Origin: JAJFVC01 sp039698075
GTDB taxonomy: Bacteria > Planctomycetota > Planctomycetia > Pirellulales > Thermoguttaceae
Reading direction: 5' to 3'
Length of the DNA: 29,600 nucleotides
Assembly: GCA_039698075.1 (NCBI GenBank)
Contig: JBDKTJ010000151.1
Coordinates: 1 to 29,600, forward strand
Shown here piece by piece: positions 1-8,795 of the stretch (position 1 is its first letter; every line of letters starts with the position of its first letter). A program made the translations under genes and the position numbers. The notes under the pieces were generated by a model. The model was not told the origin of the DNA, ran no database searches, and was given only the letters and a program-made list of their open reading frames with translations.

Positions 1-868
1 CGATTTGCCGCTCGGTGGGCAACGCCCATTCGGTCATCTCGCGGTAGCTGCAATCGGGCAAATACACCTTGCCGACCGGCGGGACGTTGTCGAACGCCTC
101 GGACAGCGTGGTCACTTGGATCCACGACTGGTTTTGCATCAAGGCGTCGAAAAATTGCGTCAGCCAGCCGTTTTCAAAGACGTGTTGCTTCGTTCCGGGC
201 CAGATGCCGAACTTCTCGCCGTCGTCGCCGAGCACCGCGATCGCGTTCGGATGGTTTTGCGCCATCTCGGCCAGGTAGTCGATCGTTTGCTGCGGCGAAC
301 CGAACGGGATTAAATAGCGCAGACGCTCGCTGCCCGGGAAGACGGACAGCACGCGGCCTTGATCTTCGGTCAACAAATGGCCGGTAAGCTGCGACTCGGT
401 CAGCCCGGCGCACTTGAAGTGGAAATCGTCCAGGATCGTGTATTCGATGCCGGCGTCGGCCAGATCGGACGCGAACGACTGCTCCCAGACGCGTTCCGGA
501 ATCCAGAGGCCGCGAATCGTCGCGCCCAGCCGGTTTTGCAGCCATCGGGTGTAGCTGCGGATTTGTCCGATGCGATCTTGCGAGGTGATCATCGCAAGGA
601 TCGGCTCGAAATAGGCCCCGCCGAGGATCTCGATGCGACCCTGTTCGACCAGTCGGGCCAGGCGATCGAGATATTCAGGATGTCGGTCGGCCAGCCACTC
701 CATCAGCGAGCCGCTGGTGTGCAGCGAGATTTTTAGCGAGGCGTAGCGCTCGAAAACGTCCAAAAATGGACGGTAGCTGTCTTCGTAAGCTTGCTCGAAA
801 ACGTGGTCGAAATTTCCGACGGGCTGGTGATTGTGCAGGGCCAGAATCAGGCGGATCGGGTTTGGCAT
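1..868 (-). CDS. GH57 glycoside hydrolase / 4-alpha-glucanotransferase-like, partial (C-terminus outside window)
   Basis: The reading frame starts at the ATG at 868 and stays open to the window edge, giving the first 289 residues. The N-terminus carries the GH57 signature HNHQP (residues 12-16). The predicted nucleophile lies in LWIPERVWE (about Glu125) and the predicted acid/base in LGDDGEKFG (Asp215/216); both match the pattern of GH57 4-alpha-glucanotransferases and alpha-amylases. The expected role is cleavage or transfer of alpha-1,4-glucan chains in the cytoplasm; no signal peptide is visible. It is the last gene seen of the minus-strand cluster glgA-GH57-galT-GH57, 142 bp after galT, which supports a role in glycogen turnover. 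Transferase versus hydrolase cannot be decided from the visible part. There is no clear Shine-Dalgarno before the ATG. Confidence 0.85.
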   Translation of the reverse strand, partial: MPNPIRLILALHNHQPVGNFDHVFEQAYEDSYRPFLDVFERYASLKISLHTSGSLMEWLADRHPEYLDRLARLVEQGRIEILGGAYFEPILAMITSQDRIGQIRSYTRWLQNRLGATIRGLWIPERVWEQSFASDLADAGIEYTILDDFHFKCAGLTESQLTGHLLTEDQGRVLSVFPGSERLRYLIPFGSPQQTIDYLAEMAQNHPNAIAVLGDDGEKFGIWPGTKQHVFENGWLTQFFDALMQNQSWIQVTTLSEAFDNVPPVGKVYLPDCSYREMTEWALPTERQI

Positions 869-1010
869 GATGACTCAAGCGGCAGGTTTTTGGATCGATC
901 GGGGTGGGGATGGTTGACCGCGGAACAGCTTTCGCAGATTGCAGCGACACCGCCATCTGCAAAGCTCCCGCAGGCGGGAATAATTCCTTAATCGGCAACC
1001 ATGCCCTAGT

Positions 1011-2051
1011 TTATCCAGTCTGCCTGGCTGGAAAATTTTGCGACTCCGGCAATTCGACCTCAATTTCACGCAGGAAGCTGGCGGCTTGCTCCGGAGGAAC
1101 CGCATTGATGTAAAATCCGGTACCCCATTCAAAGCCGGCCGTCTTCGTCAAACTCGGCATAATCTCTATATGCCAGTGATAATGTCCAAGCTCCTGCGTG
1201 TCAAAGGGGGCCGTGTGGATGATGTAATTGTAGGCGGGCTGGTCAAGAGCCGCTTCTACTTTGACGATCACCTGCCGCATTACGCCCGACAACTCGTCGA
1301 CTTCATTCTTCTGAATGTTCTCGAAATGGCTGGCGTGGTTTTTCGGCAGAATCCACGTTTCGAACGGGAAGCGGCTTGCAAACGGACAGAACGCCACGAA
1401 GCCCGGCGTGTCCAAGACGATCCGCTTTTCGGTGGCCAGCTCTTGCTGGATCATGTCGCAATAAACGCAACGACCGCGATAATTGTAAAATTCCAACGAT
1501 CCGGTCATCTCTTCCCACACGTTGATCGGCACGATCGGCGTGACGATCAGTTGGCTGTGCGTGTGCTCCAACGACGCGCCGGCCGCCGCGCCGACGTTCT
1601 TAAAAATCATGCCGTAGACCAGCCGCGGGTCTTTTTTCAGGTCGACCAGCCGATCGCGGTAGACCCAAAACACCTCGCGCAGTTGCTCCTCGGAAAGCTC
1701 CGATGTGCTGACGAGGTGCTTTGGCGATTCGATGATCACCTCGTGTGCGCCGACGCCGCGCATCATATCGTAGATGCCTTCGCCGCGTTTGTTCAGTTGG
1801 CCTTCGATCTCGAGGGCCGGGAACTTGTTCGGCACGACGCGAACGCGCCAGCCTTCGCGGTTCCGCTGCGAACCGGGGCGACGATAGGCGATAATCTCGC
1901 CGGGCGTCTTGTCTTCGTTGCCTTCGCAAAACGGGCAAAAACGCCCTTTCTGACGCTGAGGGGTCGAATCGAAATCGTGCGGCCGCTTCGCGCGGGCGCT
2001 GGCGATAATCACCCAACGGCCGACAATGGGGTCTTTTCGTAGGTCTGGCAT
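1011..2051 (-). CDS. galT: Galactose-1-phosphate uridylyltransferase family protein
   Basis: A 346-residue protein of the GalT/HIT-like transferase family. Visible signatures are a zinc-type CPFC pair (Cys39/Cys42), the catalytic HTHSQ motif (residues 163-167, with His165 the expected nucleophile that takes up the UMP group), and a C-terminal HYHWHIEIMP segment. Length fits the family. In GalT proper the enzyme exchanges UMP between UDP-glucose and galactose-1-phosphate. Inside a glycogen cluster, some family members may act on other sugar-1-phosphates such as glucose-1-phosphate, so the substrate is an inference. The canonical HPH is HTH here. The ATG at 2051 is preceded on the coding strand by a C-rich CCCTAAT heptamer array instead of a Shine-Dalgarno. 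It lies 119 bp after the GH57 gene and is probably co-transcribed with it. Confidence 0.85.
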   Translation of the reverse strand: MPDLRKDPIVGRWVIIASARAKRPHDFDSTPQRQKGRFCPFCEGNEDKTPGEIIAYRRPGSQRNREGWRVRVVPNKFPALEIEGQLNKRGEGIYDMMRGVGAHEVIIESPKHLVSTSELSEEQLREVFWVYRDRLVDLKKDPRLVYGMIFKNVGAAAGASLEHTHSQLIVTPIVPINVWEEMTGSLEFYNYRGRCVYCDMIQQELATEKRIVLDTPGFVAFCPFASRFPFETWILPKNHASHFENIQKNEVDELSGVMRQVIVKVEAALDQPAYNYIIHTAPFDTQELGHYHWHIEIMPSLTKTAGFEWGTGFYINAVPPEQAASFLREIEVELPESQNFPARQTG

Positions 2052-2054
2052 GAG

Positions 2055-2162
2055 TAGGGATTAGGGATTAGGGGCTAGGGGCTAGATATTTTGTTGGGGG
2101 CTGACCGGGACAAGAGTTTTGGAGCTCGAATTTCTAGCCCCTAGCCTCTCGTCCCTAGCCCC
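2055..2162. repeat. Heptamer array palindrome (arm-loop-arm) filling the galT-GH57 spacer
   Basis: Arm 1 (2055-2085) is GGGATTA/GGGGCTA repeated with a 7-bp period; arm 2 (2134-2162) is its C-rich complement, CTAGCCC/CTAGCCT type. They are separated by about 48 bp. Read on the coding (minus) strand, the G-rich arm comes 8 bp after the GH57 stop and the C-rich arm ends 3 bp before the galT start. The transcript could fold into a long imperfect hairpin. The plus strand of arm 1 also has four runs of at least three G and could form a quadruplex. Confidence 0.85.
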
Positions 2163-2170
2163 TTTTCTTC

Positions 2171-4369
2171 TCACACTTGCCACATGATCAGTTCGTAGTC
2201 GGGCGACGGCACCGTGGTTTCGATCGCGCCTTCGTGCGGAATGCGTTCGATCGGCTGGTCGTCTTTCAACAGTTCGACGTAAAAATGGACCGGCTCGTCG
2301 GTCTTTCGACCGAGGCTTCGGAACGGCAGCGCCAACTCGAACAATTGATCGGCCGCGGCCACGGCGTGCGAGCCGGCCACCACTTCGCCGTGGCGCCACA
2401 GCCGCACCTCGGGCTCTTTTCGGCTTGGGTGCGAAACCAACAGTTCAAAACCTTCGGGCTGTGAAAACACCAGCCGTAGCGAGGAAATGTCGGCCAACTG
2501 TTCGCGGAACGGTCCGCCGCGCGAGTCCAATCGGACCAGCAGCCGCTCGGGATCGAATCCGAAATACAGGTCGGAAATGATGCCCTGCGTGACCATGCTC
2601 ATCGTGCCGCGCGAGCCGCCGCAGACGTAATGGCCGGCGTTGATCCACTCAAAATAGCTCCGCCGTCCGTCGATCTTCACGCTCAGCAGGCCGGTCGGCT
2701 CGGAATAGACTTGCGAGGGCCGATGGCCTTGGCGAATGGGCCGCGCCAACTCGCTGGGCGGCGTTTCGCCCAACACCGTGTAGACGTTTTGCAGGTGTTT
2801 TCGGAACAGTCGGTCGAACAGACCGTCCTGCGCGCTGCTGTGGCTGTCGCCGAACCACCAGAACCAGTCGCTGCCCTCGGCGATGAACAATTCCTGCCAG
2901 GCCAGGGCGAGCTGTTCGGCGGGTTTCGTCTTCTTGGCGTCGACGGCTTGCAGCCATTGCCGCGTTTCGTAGAGCGAATCCCACGCGCGGTTGCATTCGG
3001 GATGGCCGATCCAGATGCCGAAGTTGTGCTGAATCCAACTGCCGGGGAACAGATGCCCGATTTTGTCGGTGGCCGGATATTGGGCCAAGTAGTCGCCGAT
3101 CCGGACCGGGCGGATGCGCGGATGTTGGACCACGCGGCGATAGACGCCCCGCAAAAATTCGACGCCGGCGTTCGGATAGTATTCCCAGCAGTTTTCGCCG
3201 TCGAGGATGATGCTGACCAGCGTGGGTCGGTGGCCGGCGTTGCCTCCGGTGGCGTTGCCGATCGCTTCCAGCTTGCCGACGAAATCGTCGACGGCGTGGC
3301 CCGGGGCGAAACGCTGATAGTGGAACCCGATCTGATCGCTCATCGCGTGGTCGCGGAAGACGATTTGCAGCGAGCGGCCTTGTTCCTCGACGCGCCAGGG
3401 GCGATAGAGCATTTCCGGATTGCGCAGGTATCCGTTGCCGTCGCGCGAGACCCAGCCGTCCGTGGAACAAGAGAGAACTTCCTCGTCGGTGGCGATCCAC
3501 TGGATGCCCGCCTCGGCGATGATCGGAATGATGTTTTGGCAGACGGAGCCTTCGGAGGGCCACATGCCGCGCGGTTTTTGGCCGAACAGCTTTTCGTGAA
3601 GTTCGACCGCTCGGCGGATGTGTTCGCGGGCGTCTTCCGAATAGCCGTCGAGGTGCTTGGGCAACATCACGTTGGGCATCGCGCGGCGCGCCAAACGCTT
3701 ATCCCACAGCAACGGCATGATCGGATGGTAGAACGGCGTGGTGGTCAGTTCGATCTGGCCTCGCTCCAACAATTCGCGGTGCAGCGGCACCACCTGGCGC
3801 AACAGCTCCATTTGCTTGTCCAGGAGCCACTGCTTTTCTTTTTCCGTCCAGTTGCGGCCTTTCGCACGAAATTCGGCCAACTCCGAGTCCTGCTCGAAAC
3901 ACAACGGGTGCATCCAGGCCAGATTGGACCAGCACTGCAAGTCGACGATGTCTTTTTTGTTGAAACGTTTGCGGGCGCGATCGGCGGAGTCGACCCCGAG
4001 CCCGCGTTTTTTGTACAACTCGAAATAGCGCGGGAACGGGCGGATCATATGATCCGGATGGACCATGAAAAAATTGTCCATCAGGTAGAACGCGTCGTCC
4101 TCGTTGAGCCCGTCGGCCGGCAGCCGAGACACGCGCAGGTGGGTGTCCTGATGGCCATGGTCCGTGTAAGCGGCCAATTGCTGCAACAAGCTGGGCACTA
4201 GGTTGATCGTGGCGTGCAGCTCGGGCGCTTCCTTCAGCAGCATCGCCATGCCCCAGTAGTCTTTGGTCCCGTGCAGCCGGACCCAGGGCATGGGATTTTC
4301 GCCGGCCACGTCATCCGGATAATAGGGTTGATGTTGGTGCCAGAAAAAGGCCAACGCGACTTCGTGCAT
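2171..4369 (-). CDS. GH57 family alpha-glucan-active enzyme (alpha-amylase/amylopullulanase-like)
   Basis: A 732-residue cytoplasmic protein of the COG1449-type GH57 group. The N-terminal catalytic barrel starts with the HQHQPYY signature (residues 11-17). The predicted nucleophile Glu273 lies in GMWPSEGS and the predicted acid/base Asp390 in ILDGENCWEYY. The remaining roughly 330 residues hold the helical and beta-rich domains typical of longer GH57 enzymes. It should cleave or rearrange alpha-1,4 (possibly alpha-1,6) linkages in glycogen-like polymer. The ATG at 4369 has an AAGGA box five bases upstream on the coding strand, supporting this start. It sits between glgA (173 bp upstream) and galT, all on the minus strand. 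It differs clearly from the second GH57 enzyme at the window start in length and motifs, so the two are unlikely to be recent duplicates. Confidence 0.88.
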   Translation of the reverse strand: MHEVALAFFWHQHQPYYPDDVAGENPMPWVRLHGTKDYWGMAMLLKEAPELHATINLVPSLLQQLAAYTDHGHQDTHLRVSRLPADGLNEDDAFYLMDNFFMVHPDHMIRPFPRYFELYKKRGLGVDSADRARKRFNKKDIVDLQCWSNLAWMHPLCFEQDSELAEFRAKGRNWTEKEKQWLLDKQMELLRQVVPLHRELLERGQIELTTTPFYHPIMPLLWDKRLARRAMPNVMLPKHLDGYSEDAREHIRRAVELHEKLFGQKPRGMWPSEGSVCQNIIPIIAEAGIQWIATDEEVLSCSTDGWVSRDGNGYLRNPEMLYRPWRVEEQGRSLQIVFRDHAMSDQIGFHYQRFAPGHAVDDFVGKLEAIGNATGGNAGHRPTLVSIILDGENCWEYYPNAGVEFLRGVYRRVVQHPRIRPVRIGDYLAQYPATDKIGHLFPGSWIQHNFGIWIGHPECNRAWDSLYETRQWLQAVDAKKTKPAEQLALAWQELFIAEGSDWFWWFGDSHSSAQDGLFDRLFRKHLQNVYTVLGETPPSELARPIRQGHRPSQVYSEPTGLLSVKIDGRRSYFEWINAGHYVCGGSRGTMSMVTQGIISDLYFGFDPERLLVRLDSRGGPFREQLADISSLRLVFSQPEGFELLVSHPSRKEPEVRLWRHGEVVAGSHAVAAADQLFELALPFRSLGRKTDEPVHFYVELLKDDQPIERIPHEGAIETTVPSPDYELIMWQV

Positions 4370-4497
4370 GGTGATCCTTCACCCTCAAGGAAAAGATTTT
4401 TCGATCCGTGACAATTCTCTCTTTTGTTGAAGAGAGGCAGGCGGCAAGAATCGGTGAAAGCGGAAGATGGAAGGTAAAAATCCCCTTTTTTCTGCTT

Positions 4498-4534
4498 CGG
4501 CCCTCACCCTAACCCTCTCCCGGCGGGAGAGGGA
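4498..4534. repeat. Interspersed repeat with perfect 9-bp hairpin, CCCTCACCCTAACCCTCTCCC type
   Basis: The sequence CCCTCTCCC (4513-4521), loop GGC, and GGGAGAGGG (4525-4533) form a perfect stem; it is preceded by CCCTCACCCTAA, itself roughly 7-periodic. A second copy lies at 9956-9988. Here it begins 9 bp after the glgA stop codon on the minus strand, so it may act as a transcript end or stabiliser, though no U-run follows on either strand. Confidence 0.75.
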
Positions 4535-4542
4535 ATTGCATT

Positions 4543-6030
4543 TTAACTCGCCGATTGCGGCTTTTTGGCTCGCTCCATCGTTTTTTGGTACAAGGCGACA
4601 TACTCGCGGGCGCTGCGCGACCACGACCAGTCTTGATTCATGCCGACCTGGATCAGCTTTTTCCAAATCTCCGGCCGACGGTAGGCGTCGCAGGCCTGAC
4701 GCAGGCACTCGCCCAAGGCCAGCGCGCTGGGCTCGTAAAACACAAACCCGTTGGCCGACGGATTGGGCGACTGCGCGTCGAAGCCGGTGATCGTGTCGGC
4801 CAGTCCGCCCGTGGCCCGAACCAACGGCGCCGTGCCATAACGCAGGCTGTAAAGCTGATTCAGTCCGCACGGCTCGAACCGGCTCGGCATCAGGAACAGA
4901 TCGGCCCCGGCCTCGATCCGATGCGCCAAAGGATTCGAAAAGCCCAATCGCAGGGCGACCCGCTGCGGGAATCGCTGGGCGAGCGTTTCGAGCAGTTGGT
5001 GATATTGCGGCTGTCCGGTGCCCAAGATGGCCCATTGCACGTCGCTGGTTTGCACCCAGCGCTGCATCACTTCGGCGACCAAATCAAAACCCTTCTGGTC
5101 GATCAGCCGTCCGACGATGCCGATCAGCGGCGCGGCGGGCTCTTGCGGCAGGCCGAGCTCTTGCTGCAAAGCCTTTTTGCAGAGCGGCTTGCCCTGGTCG
5201 ACCGTGGCGGCGTTGTAGTGCGCGGCCAGATGCGGATCGGTCTCGGGATTCCATTCCTGCGGGTCGATGCCGTTGAGGATGCCGGACAGTACGTCGTGCC
5301 GATGTTGCAAAACGCCTTCCAGTCCGCAACCCAACGGGCTGCTTTGGATTTCCTGGGCGTAGCGGGGGCTCACCGTGTTGATCGAGTCGCTAAAGACCAT
5401 GCCCGTCTTCAACAGGTTCAGATTGCCGTGGAACTCCATCTGATGCCAGTTGAAATACTTCCAGTCGAGCCCGGTCAGCAGCATGTCCCAGTGCCAGAAT
5501 TGGCCCTGATAGGAAAGGTTGTGGACCGTCAGCAACGTGGCGATGTTTTCGTAGCGCGGGACGTTGTGGTATTCGATTTTCAAATAGGCCGGCGCGAGGC
5601 TCGTCTGCCAATCGTTGACGTGCAGCACGTCGACGGGCAGGTCGAGCAGGCGGATGGCTTCCAACACGGCGCGGCTGAAAAATATGAACCGCTCGCAGTT
5701 GTCGACGTAGTCCTTGCCGTCGACGCTGTACAATTCGTCGCGGTCATAGTATTGGTCTTGTTCGACCAGATAGACCGGCACGTTGCCGCCTGGCATGGTG
5801 CTGCGCAGCAGGTGGCCGGTGACCATTTTGCTGCCGATCGGGATGATGAAGTCGATGCCCAGCGGTTCGATCCGTTGGCCGCAGTAGCGTGTTTGACGAT
5901 AGGCGGGCAGGATGACCGATGCGTGGTGTCCGAGTTGCGCCAAGGCCATCGGCAGCGCGCCGCAGACGTCGGCCAGACCGCCGGTCTTGGCAAACGGCAC
6001 CGCTTCGCTCGTGGCCAGCAGAATATTCAC
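4543..6030 (-). CDS. glgA: Glycogen (starch) synthase, GT5 family
   Basis: A 495-residue protein with the full length and order of a GT5 glycogen synthase. The N-terminus holds the nucleotide-sugar-binding KTGGLADV motif (residues 15-22). The C-terminal half holds GIVGRLIDQKGFDL and the sugar-donor motif PSRFEPCGLNQ followed by RATGGLADTI. It transfers glucose from ADP-glucose (or UDP-glucose) to growing alpha-1,4-glucan in the cytoplasm. The start is a GTG at 6030, with a GGAG box about nine bases upstream on the coding strand. It is the first gene of the minus-strand polysaccharide cluster. The gene diverges from the DUF11 lipoprotein gene across a 494-bp spacer that should contain its promoter. 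Confidence 0.95.
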   Translation of the reverse strand: MNILLATSEAVPFAKTGGLADVCGALPMALAQLGHHASVILPAYRQTRYCGQRIEPLGIDFIIPIGSKMVTGHLLRSTMPGGNVPVYLVEQDQYYDRDELYSVDGKDYVDNCERFIFFSRAVLEAIRLLDLPVDVLHVNDWQTSLAPAYLKIEYHNVPRYENIATLLTVHNLSYQGQFWHWDMLLTGLDWKYFNWHQMEFHGNLNLLKTGMVFSDSINTVSPRYAQEIQSSPLGCGLEGVLQHRHDVLSGILNGIDPQEWNPETDPHLAAHYNAATVDQGKPLCKKALQQELGLPQEPAAPLIGIVGRLIDQKGFDLVAEVMQRWVQTSDVQWAILGTGQPQYHQLLETLAQRFPQRVALRLGFSNPLAHRIEAGADLFLMPSRFEPCGLNQLYSLRYGTAPLVRATGGLADTITGFDAQSPNPSANGFVFYEPSALALGECLRQACDAYRRPEIWKKLIQVGMNQDWSWSRSAREYVALYQKTMERAKKPQSAS

Positions 6031-6524
6031 CGGGGTTCGCTCCGTCGTGTGGGTTGTTGACCGGGCAGGGCGCAGGGGGCTTTGTTCGGTCAGGTTGTGC
6101 GCTCGGATTATCGCCGATTCGGGGTCGTCGTAAAAGACAGAATCGACGTAATCGTTAAACTTTATCTTTGGTGCCCTATATTGTTACATTCAACAAATGC
6201 CCCACATTACGCATTTTGTCAAGGACGATTTATGCGCAGACCGCCCGATTTGCGTCAGCGTTACAATCGGAACAACCGACTTGGAAGTTTATACGGATTT
6301 TACGGGCGTGTTTCCTTTTTGCATCGTTTTATGTTGCGAAAAATCCCCATTTCGCCAAAAATGGTGGTATTCTTATAGAGTGGATTAGTTGGACTGCATC
6401 CACGGATTTGTTGAGCCTGCGGGGCGTCGCGGTGTTGGGCGAGCGTGTGACGACACCCCGACGGAGTAGAAAACCAGTTGACGCAATAGATCGATTCGAT
6501 GGGGTGGTCCCGAGGATCTGGGCC
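6031..6524. other. Divergent intergenic region between glgA and the lipoprotein gene
   Basis: This 494-bp spacer is AT-richer than its flanks, especially 6160-6390. The plus frame of the downstream gene is open back to an ATG at 6168, but those 119 residues look like translated non-coding sequence: no domain, and composition unlike the rest of the protein. A small inverted repeat TTGTT(6 nt)AACAA lies near 6181-6196. Both promoters presumably lie here, but no strong -35/-10 pair at standard spacing could be picked out. Confidence 0.5.
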
Positions 6525-8732
6525 ATGTGGCGTTCATGGAAGAGTGGCCGGTGGATCATTTTGGCGGTGGCGGTCTGCGCCCTGCCGGCCGGATGCCAGA
6601 GCGGCGTCAGTTCCGGCATCGATCCCAGCGGACATTATATTCTCACCGATCCGCTGACCGACCCCTACGGTAAACCTGAGTCGGCCCCTCCGGTCGACGC
6701 GCAGGGGCCCGCGGAGGGCGAGCTGCCTTGGGACGACATCGCGGTGCAGTTGCATCCGCGCGAGACCGTCGCGCCGGTGAACAGCGAGGTGGTGTTGATC
6801 GCCGGCGTTTGCGGGACCGACAACCATCTGCGCACCAATCGCCGGTTGGAGTGGTCGATCGATCCGGGCAGCGTCGGGCAGTTCGTCGCGGTGGGCGAAA
6901 ACGGGCTGGTCGATTGGCTCTTGGGCGATTTCAATCGGCCGCGCAAAGTCAGCAACACGTTCGCCATCGGCAGCACCTCACGCAGCACCATCCGTTTGAA
7001 TCGCAGCAACTGCAATCCCGACGCGGATACGCAAGTGCTGCGCGGCGAGGGTTGGGTTTCTTTGACCTCCCCGGTGGAGGGCGTCAGCCATGTCACCGTG
7101 TTCGCGCCGGAGGTTTATCGCTGGGACTCGCGTCTCCAAGCGGCCACGATCCATTGGGTCGACGCGCAGTGGCGATTTCCGCCGCCCGCGATCCATCCGG
7201 CGGGCACGAAACACGGGCTGACCACCACGGTCATGCGGTTGTCGAACCAAGCGCCGTGCGAGCGATGGCTGGTACGTTACGAAGTGGTCGAGGGACCGCC
7301 GGCCGGTTTTTCGCCCAGCGGCGCGACGTCGATCGAGGCGCCGGTCGATTCGACCGGTTCGGCCAACGTCGAGATTTTTCAAAAACAGCCGACGCCGGGG
7401 ACCAACAAGATCGCCATCCAAGTGATTCGGCCCGGCGATTTGCCCGGCGCGAATGGATGTCGTTTGGTGGTCGGCTCAGGCTCGACGTTGGAAACGTGGG
7501 CCGGTCCGGGCGCGGCGATCGGTCCGTCGACCTCGTCGATCGCATCGCCCGGGGCGACCTCGTCGCTGGAGGTGAACGTGTCGGGCCCGTCGCAGGCCGG
7601 CGTAGGCGATCGGGTGACGTTTGAGATAGCGATCCGAAACTTGGGCGCCGCGACGTTGAAGGGTTTGGTCGTCAAGGATCGTTTGGATCCGGGCTTGGAG
7701 CATCAGGCGGCCAATGCGCAGAACGTGATCGAGAATCGCACGCTGGGCGATTTGGCGCCGGGGGCGTCGCGTCGCATTCGTCTTTCGATTCGCGTCACGC
7801 GGCCGGGCCGGTTGTGCCAAACCGTCGAGGTGAGCGGGCCCGGCGTGGCCACGGCGAGCAAGCAGGCTTGCGTGACGGTCGCCGGCGGCGGTTCGGCGTC
7901 GCCCGGTGGCGAGACGCCCACGGTCGGCGCGCCGTTGGGTGTGAAAATCTCGTGCGAAAACAAGCAGTTGATGGTGGGCGAGACAGCCAAGTTCTCGATC
8001 GAGTTGGTCAATAACGGGACGACGCCGCTTCGCAACATTCGGGTGGTCGATCAGTACGACGCCGCATTCGCTCCGACCTTGGCGACGGACGGCTATCGGC
8101 TGGAAAACGGCGCGTTGGCGTGGACGATCGACACCTTGCCGCCGGGCCGGCCCACGCAATTGGGCGTGCATTGCACGTGTCAAAAAACCTCGCTTCGGGC
8201 GTGCAGTCGAATTCGTGCGACGGCGCCGGGCGGAGTTCCGGTCGAGGACGAGGCGTGTCTGGAGATTCGGGACGCGGGTCCGAGACCGTCAACGTCGCCG
8301 CCGTTTGGACCGCCGCCGACGTCGCCATCGGAGAAGACCGACAAGCGGGCCGAGCCCGAATCGACGGATGGATTGACGCTCACGGTTACGGGATTGCGCC
8401 CGCTGGTCACGGCCGGCAAGGAGTTGACCTACGAAATCCGCGTGACCAACAAGGCCGCCTCGCCGCTGCGCCAAGTGAGCGTCACGGCCATCGTGCCCGA
8501 GGGAATGACGCTCAGCCCGTTGGGCACGACCGGGCCGGGCCAGACGAAGTTCAACGTCGACGGGGCGACGGTCCGGTTCGATCCGGTGTCGACGATGTCG
8601 CCGGGCGAGTCATTGACGTTTTTGGTCCGCGTGCAGACGAAACGGCCCGGTCAGTTTCGATTCCGGGCGAGCGCCGGGGCGCCGGCGTTGCCGAAATCGG
8701 TCGAACGAGAGGCGAGCACGGAAGTTTTTTGA
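6525..8732 (+). CDS. Secreted lipoprotein with three DUF11 domains
   Basis: From the ATG at 6525 the 735-residue product starts with a basic n-region (MWRSWKSGR), a hydrophobic core, and a possible lipobox ending at Cys24 (LPAGC). This is why it is preferred over the in-frame ATG at 6168, which would bury the signal peptide. After about 320 residues of unassigned, beta-rich sequence come three DUF11-like beta-sandwich repeats (about 347-455, 472-580 and 616-735). Each contains the typical 'G..V.F.I...N.G...L....V.D' pattern. DUF11 proteins are cell-surface or envelope structural proteins, and planctomycetes carry many of them. Linkers are rich in Pro, Ser and Gly. The function is unknown beyond a likely envelope role. 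The lipobox is imperfect (Pro at -3), so a plain signal peptide is possible. Confidence 0.78.
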   Translation: MWRSWKSGRWIILAVAVCALPAGCQSGVSSGIDPSGHYILTDPLTDPYGKPESAPPVDAQGPAEGELPWDDIAVQLHPRETVAPVNSEVVLIAGVCGTDNHLRTNRRLEWSIDPGSVGQFVAVGENGLVDWLLGDFNRPRKVSNTFAIGSTSRSTIRLNRSNCNPDADTQVLRGEGWVSLTSPVEGVSHVTVFAPEVYRWDSRLQAATIHWVDAQWRFPPPAIHPAGTKHGLTTTVMRLSNQAPCERWLVRYEVVEGPPAGFSPSGATSIEAPVDSTGSANVEIFQKQPTPGTNKIAIQVIRPGDLPGANGCRLVVGSGSTLETWAGPGAAIGPSTSSIASPGATSSLEVNVSGPSQAGVGDRVTFEIAIRNLGAATLKGLVVKDRLDPGLEHQAANAQNVIENRTLGDLAPGASRRIRLSIRVTRPGRLCQTVEVSGPGVATASKQACVTVAGGGSASPGGETPTVGAPLGVKISCENKQLMVGETAKFSIELVNNGTTPLRNIRVVDQYDAAFAPTLATDGYRLENGALAWTIDTLPPGRPTQLGVHCTCQKTSLRACSRIRATAPGGVPVEDEACLEIRDAGPRPSTSPPFGPPPTSPSEKTDKRAEPESTDGLTLTVTGLRPLVTAGKELTYEIRVTNKAASPLRQVSVTAIVPEGMTLSPLGTTGPGQTKFNVDGATVRFDPVSTMSPGESLTFLVRVQTKRPGQFRFRASAGAPALPKSVEREASTEVF

Positions 8733-8795
8733 CGTCTCCGGCTCTTGCGAAGTCGCGGGCGTTCGGCGTAGTGAGAACACGGACGGTTGAAAAAA

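Noticed and set aside
2630..4201. 523-residue open frame on the plus strand
   Set aside because: Exact antisense of the GH57 gene; high GC keeps the opposite strand open. Arg/Val/Ala-rich low-complexity translation with no domain. The same holds for 1038-2042, 4555-6060, 12187-13668, 17390-18469, 18655-19806 and 20291-21259.
6168..6524. N-terminal extension of the DUF11 lipoprotein gene
   Set aside because: It would place 119 unconserved residues before a good signal peptide; the region is AT-rich and looks like the divergent spacer.
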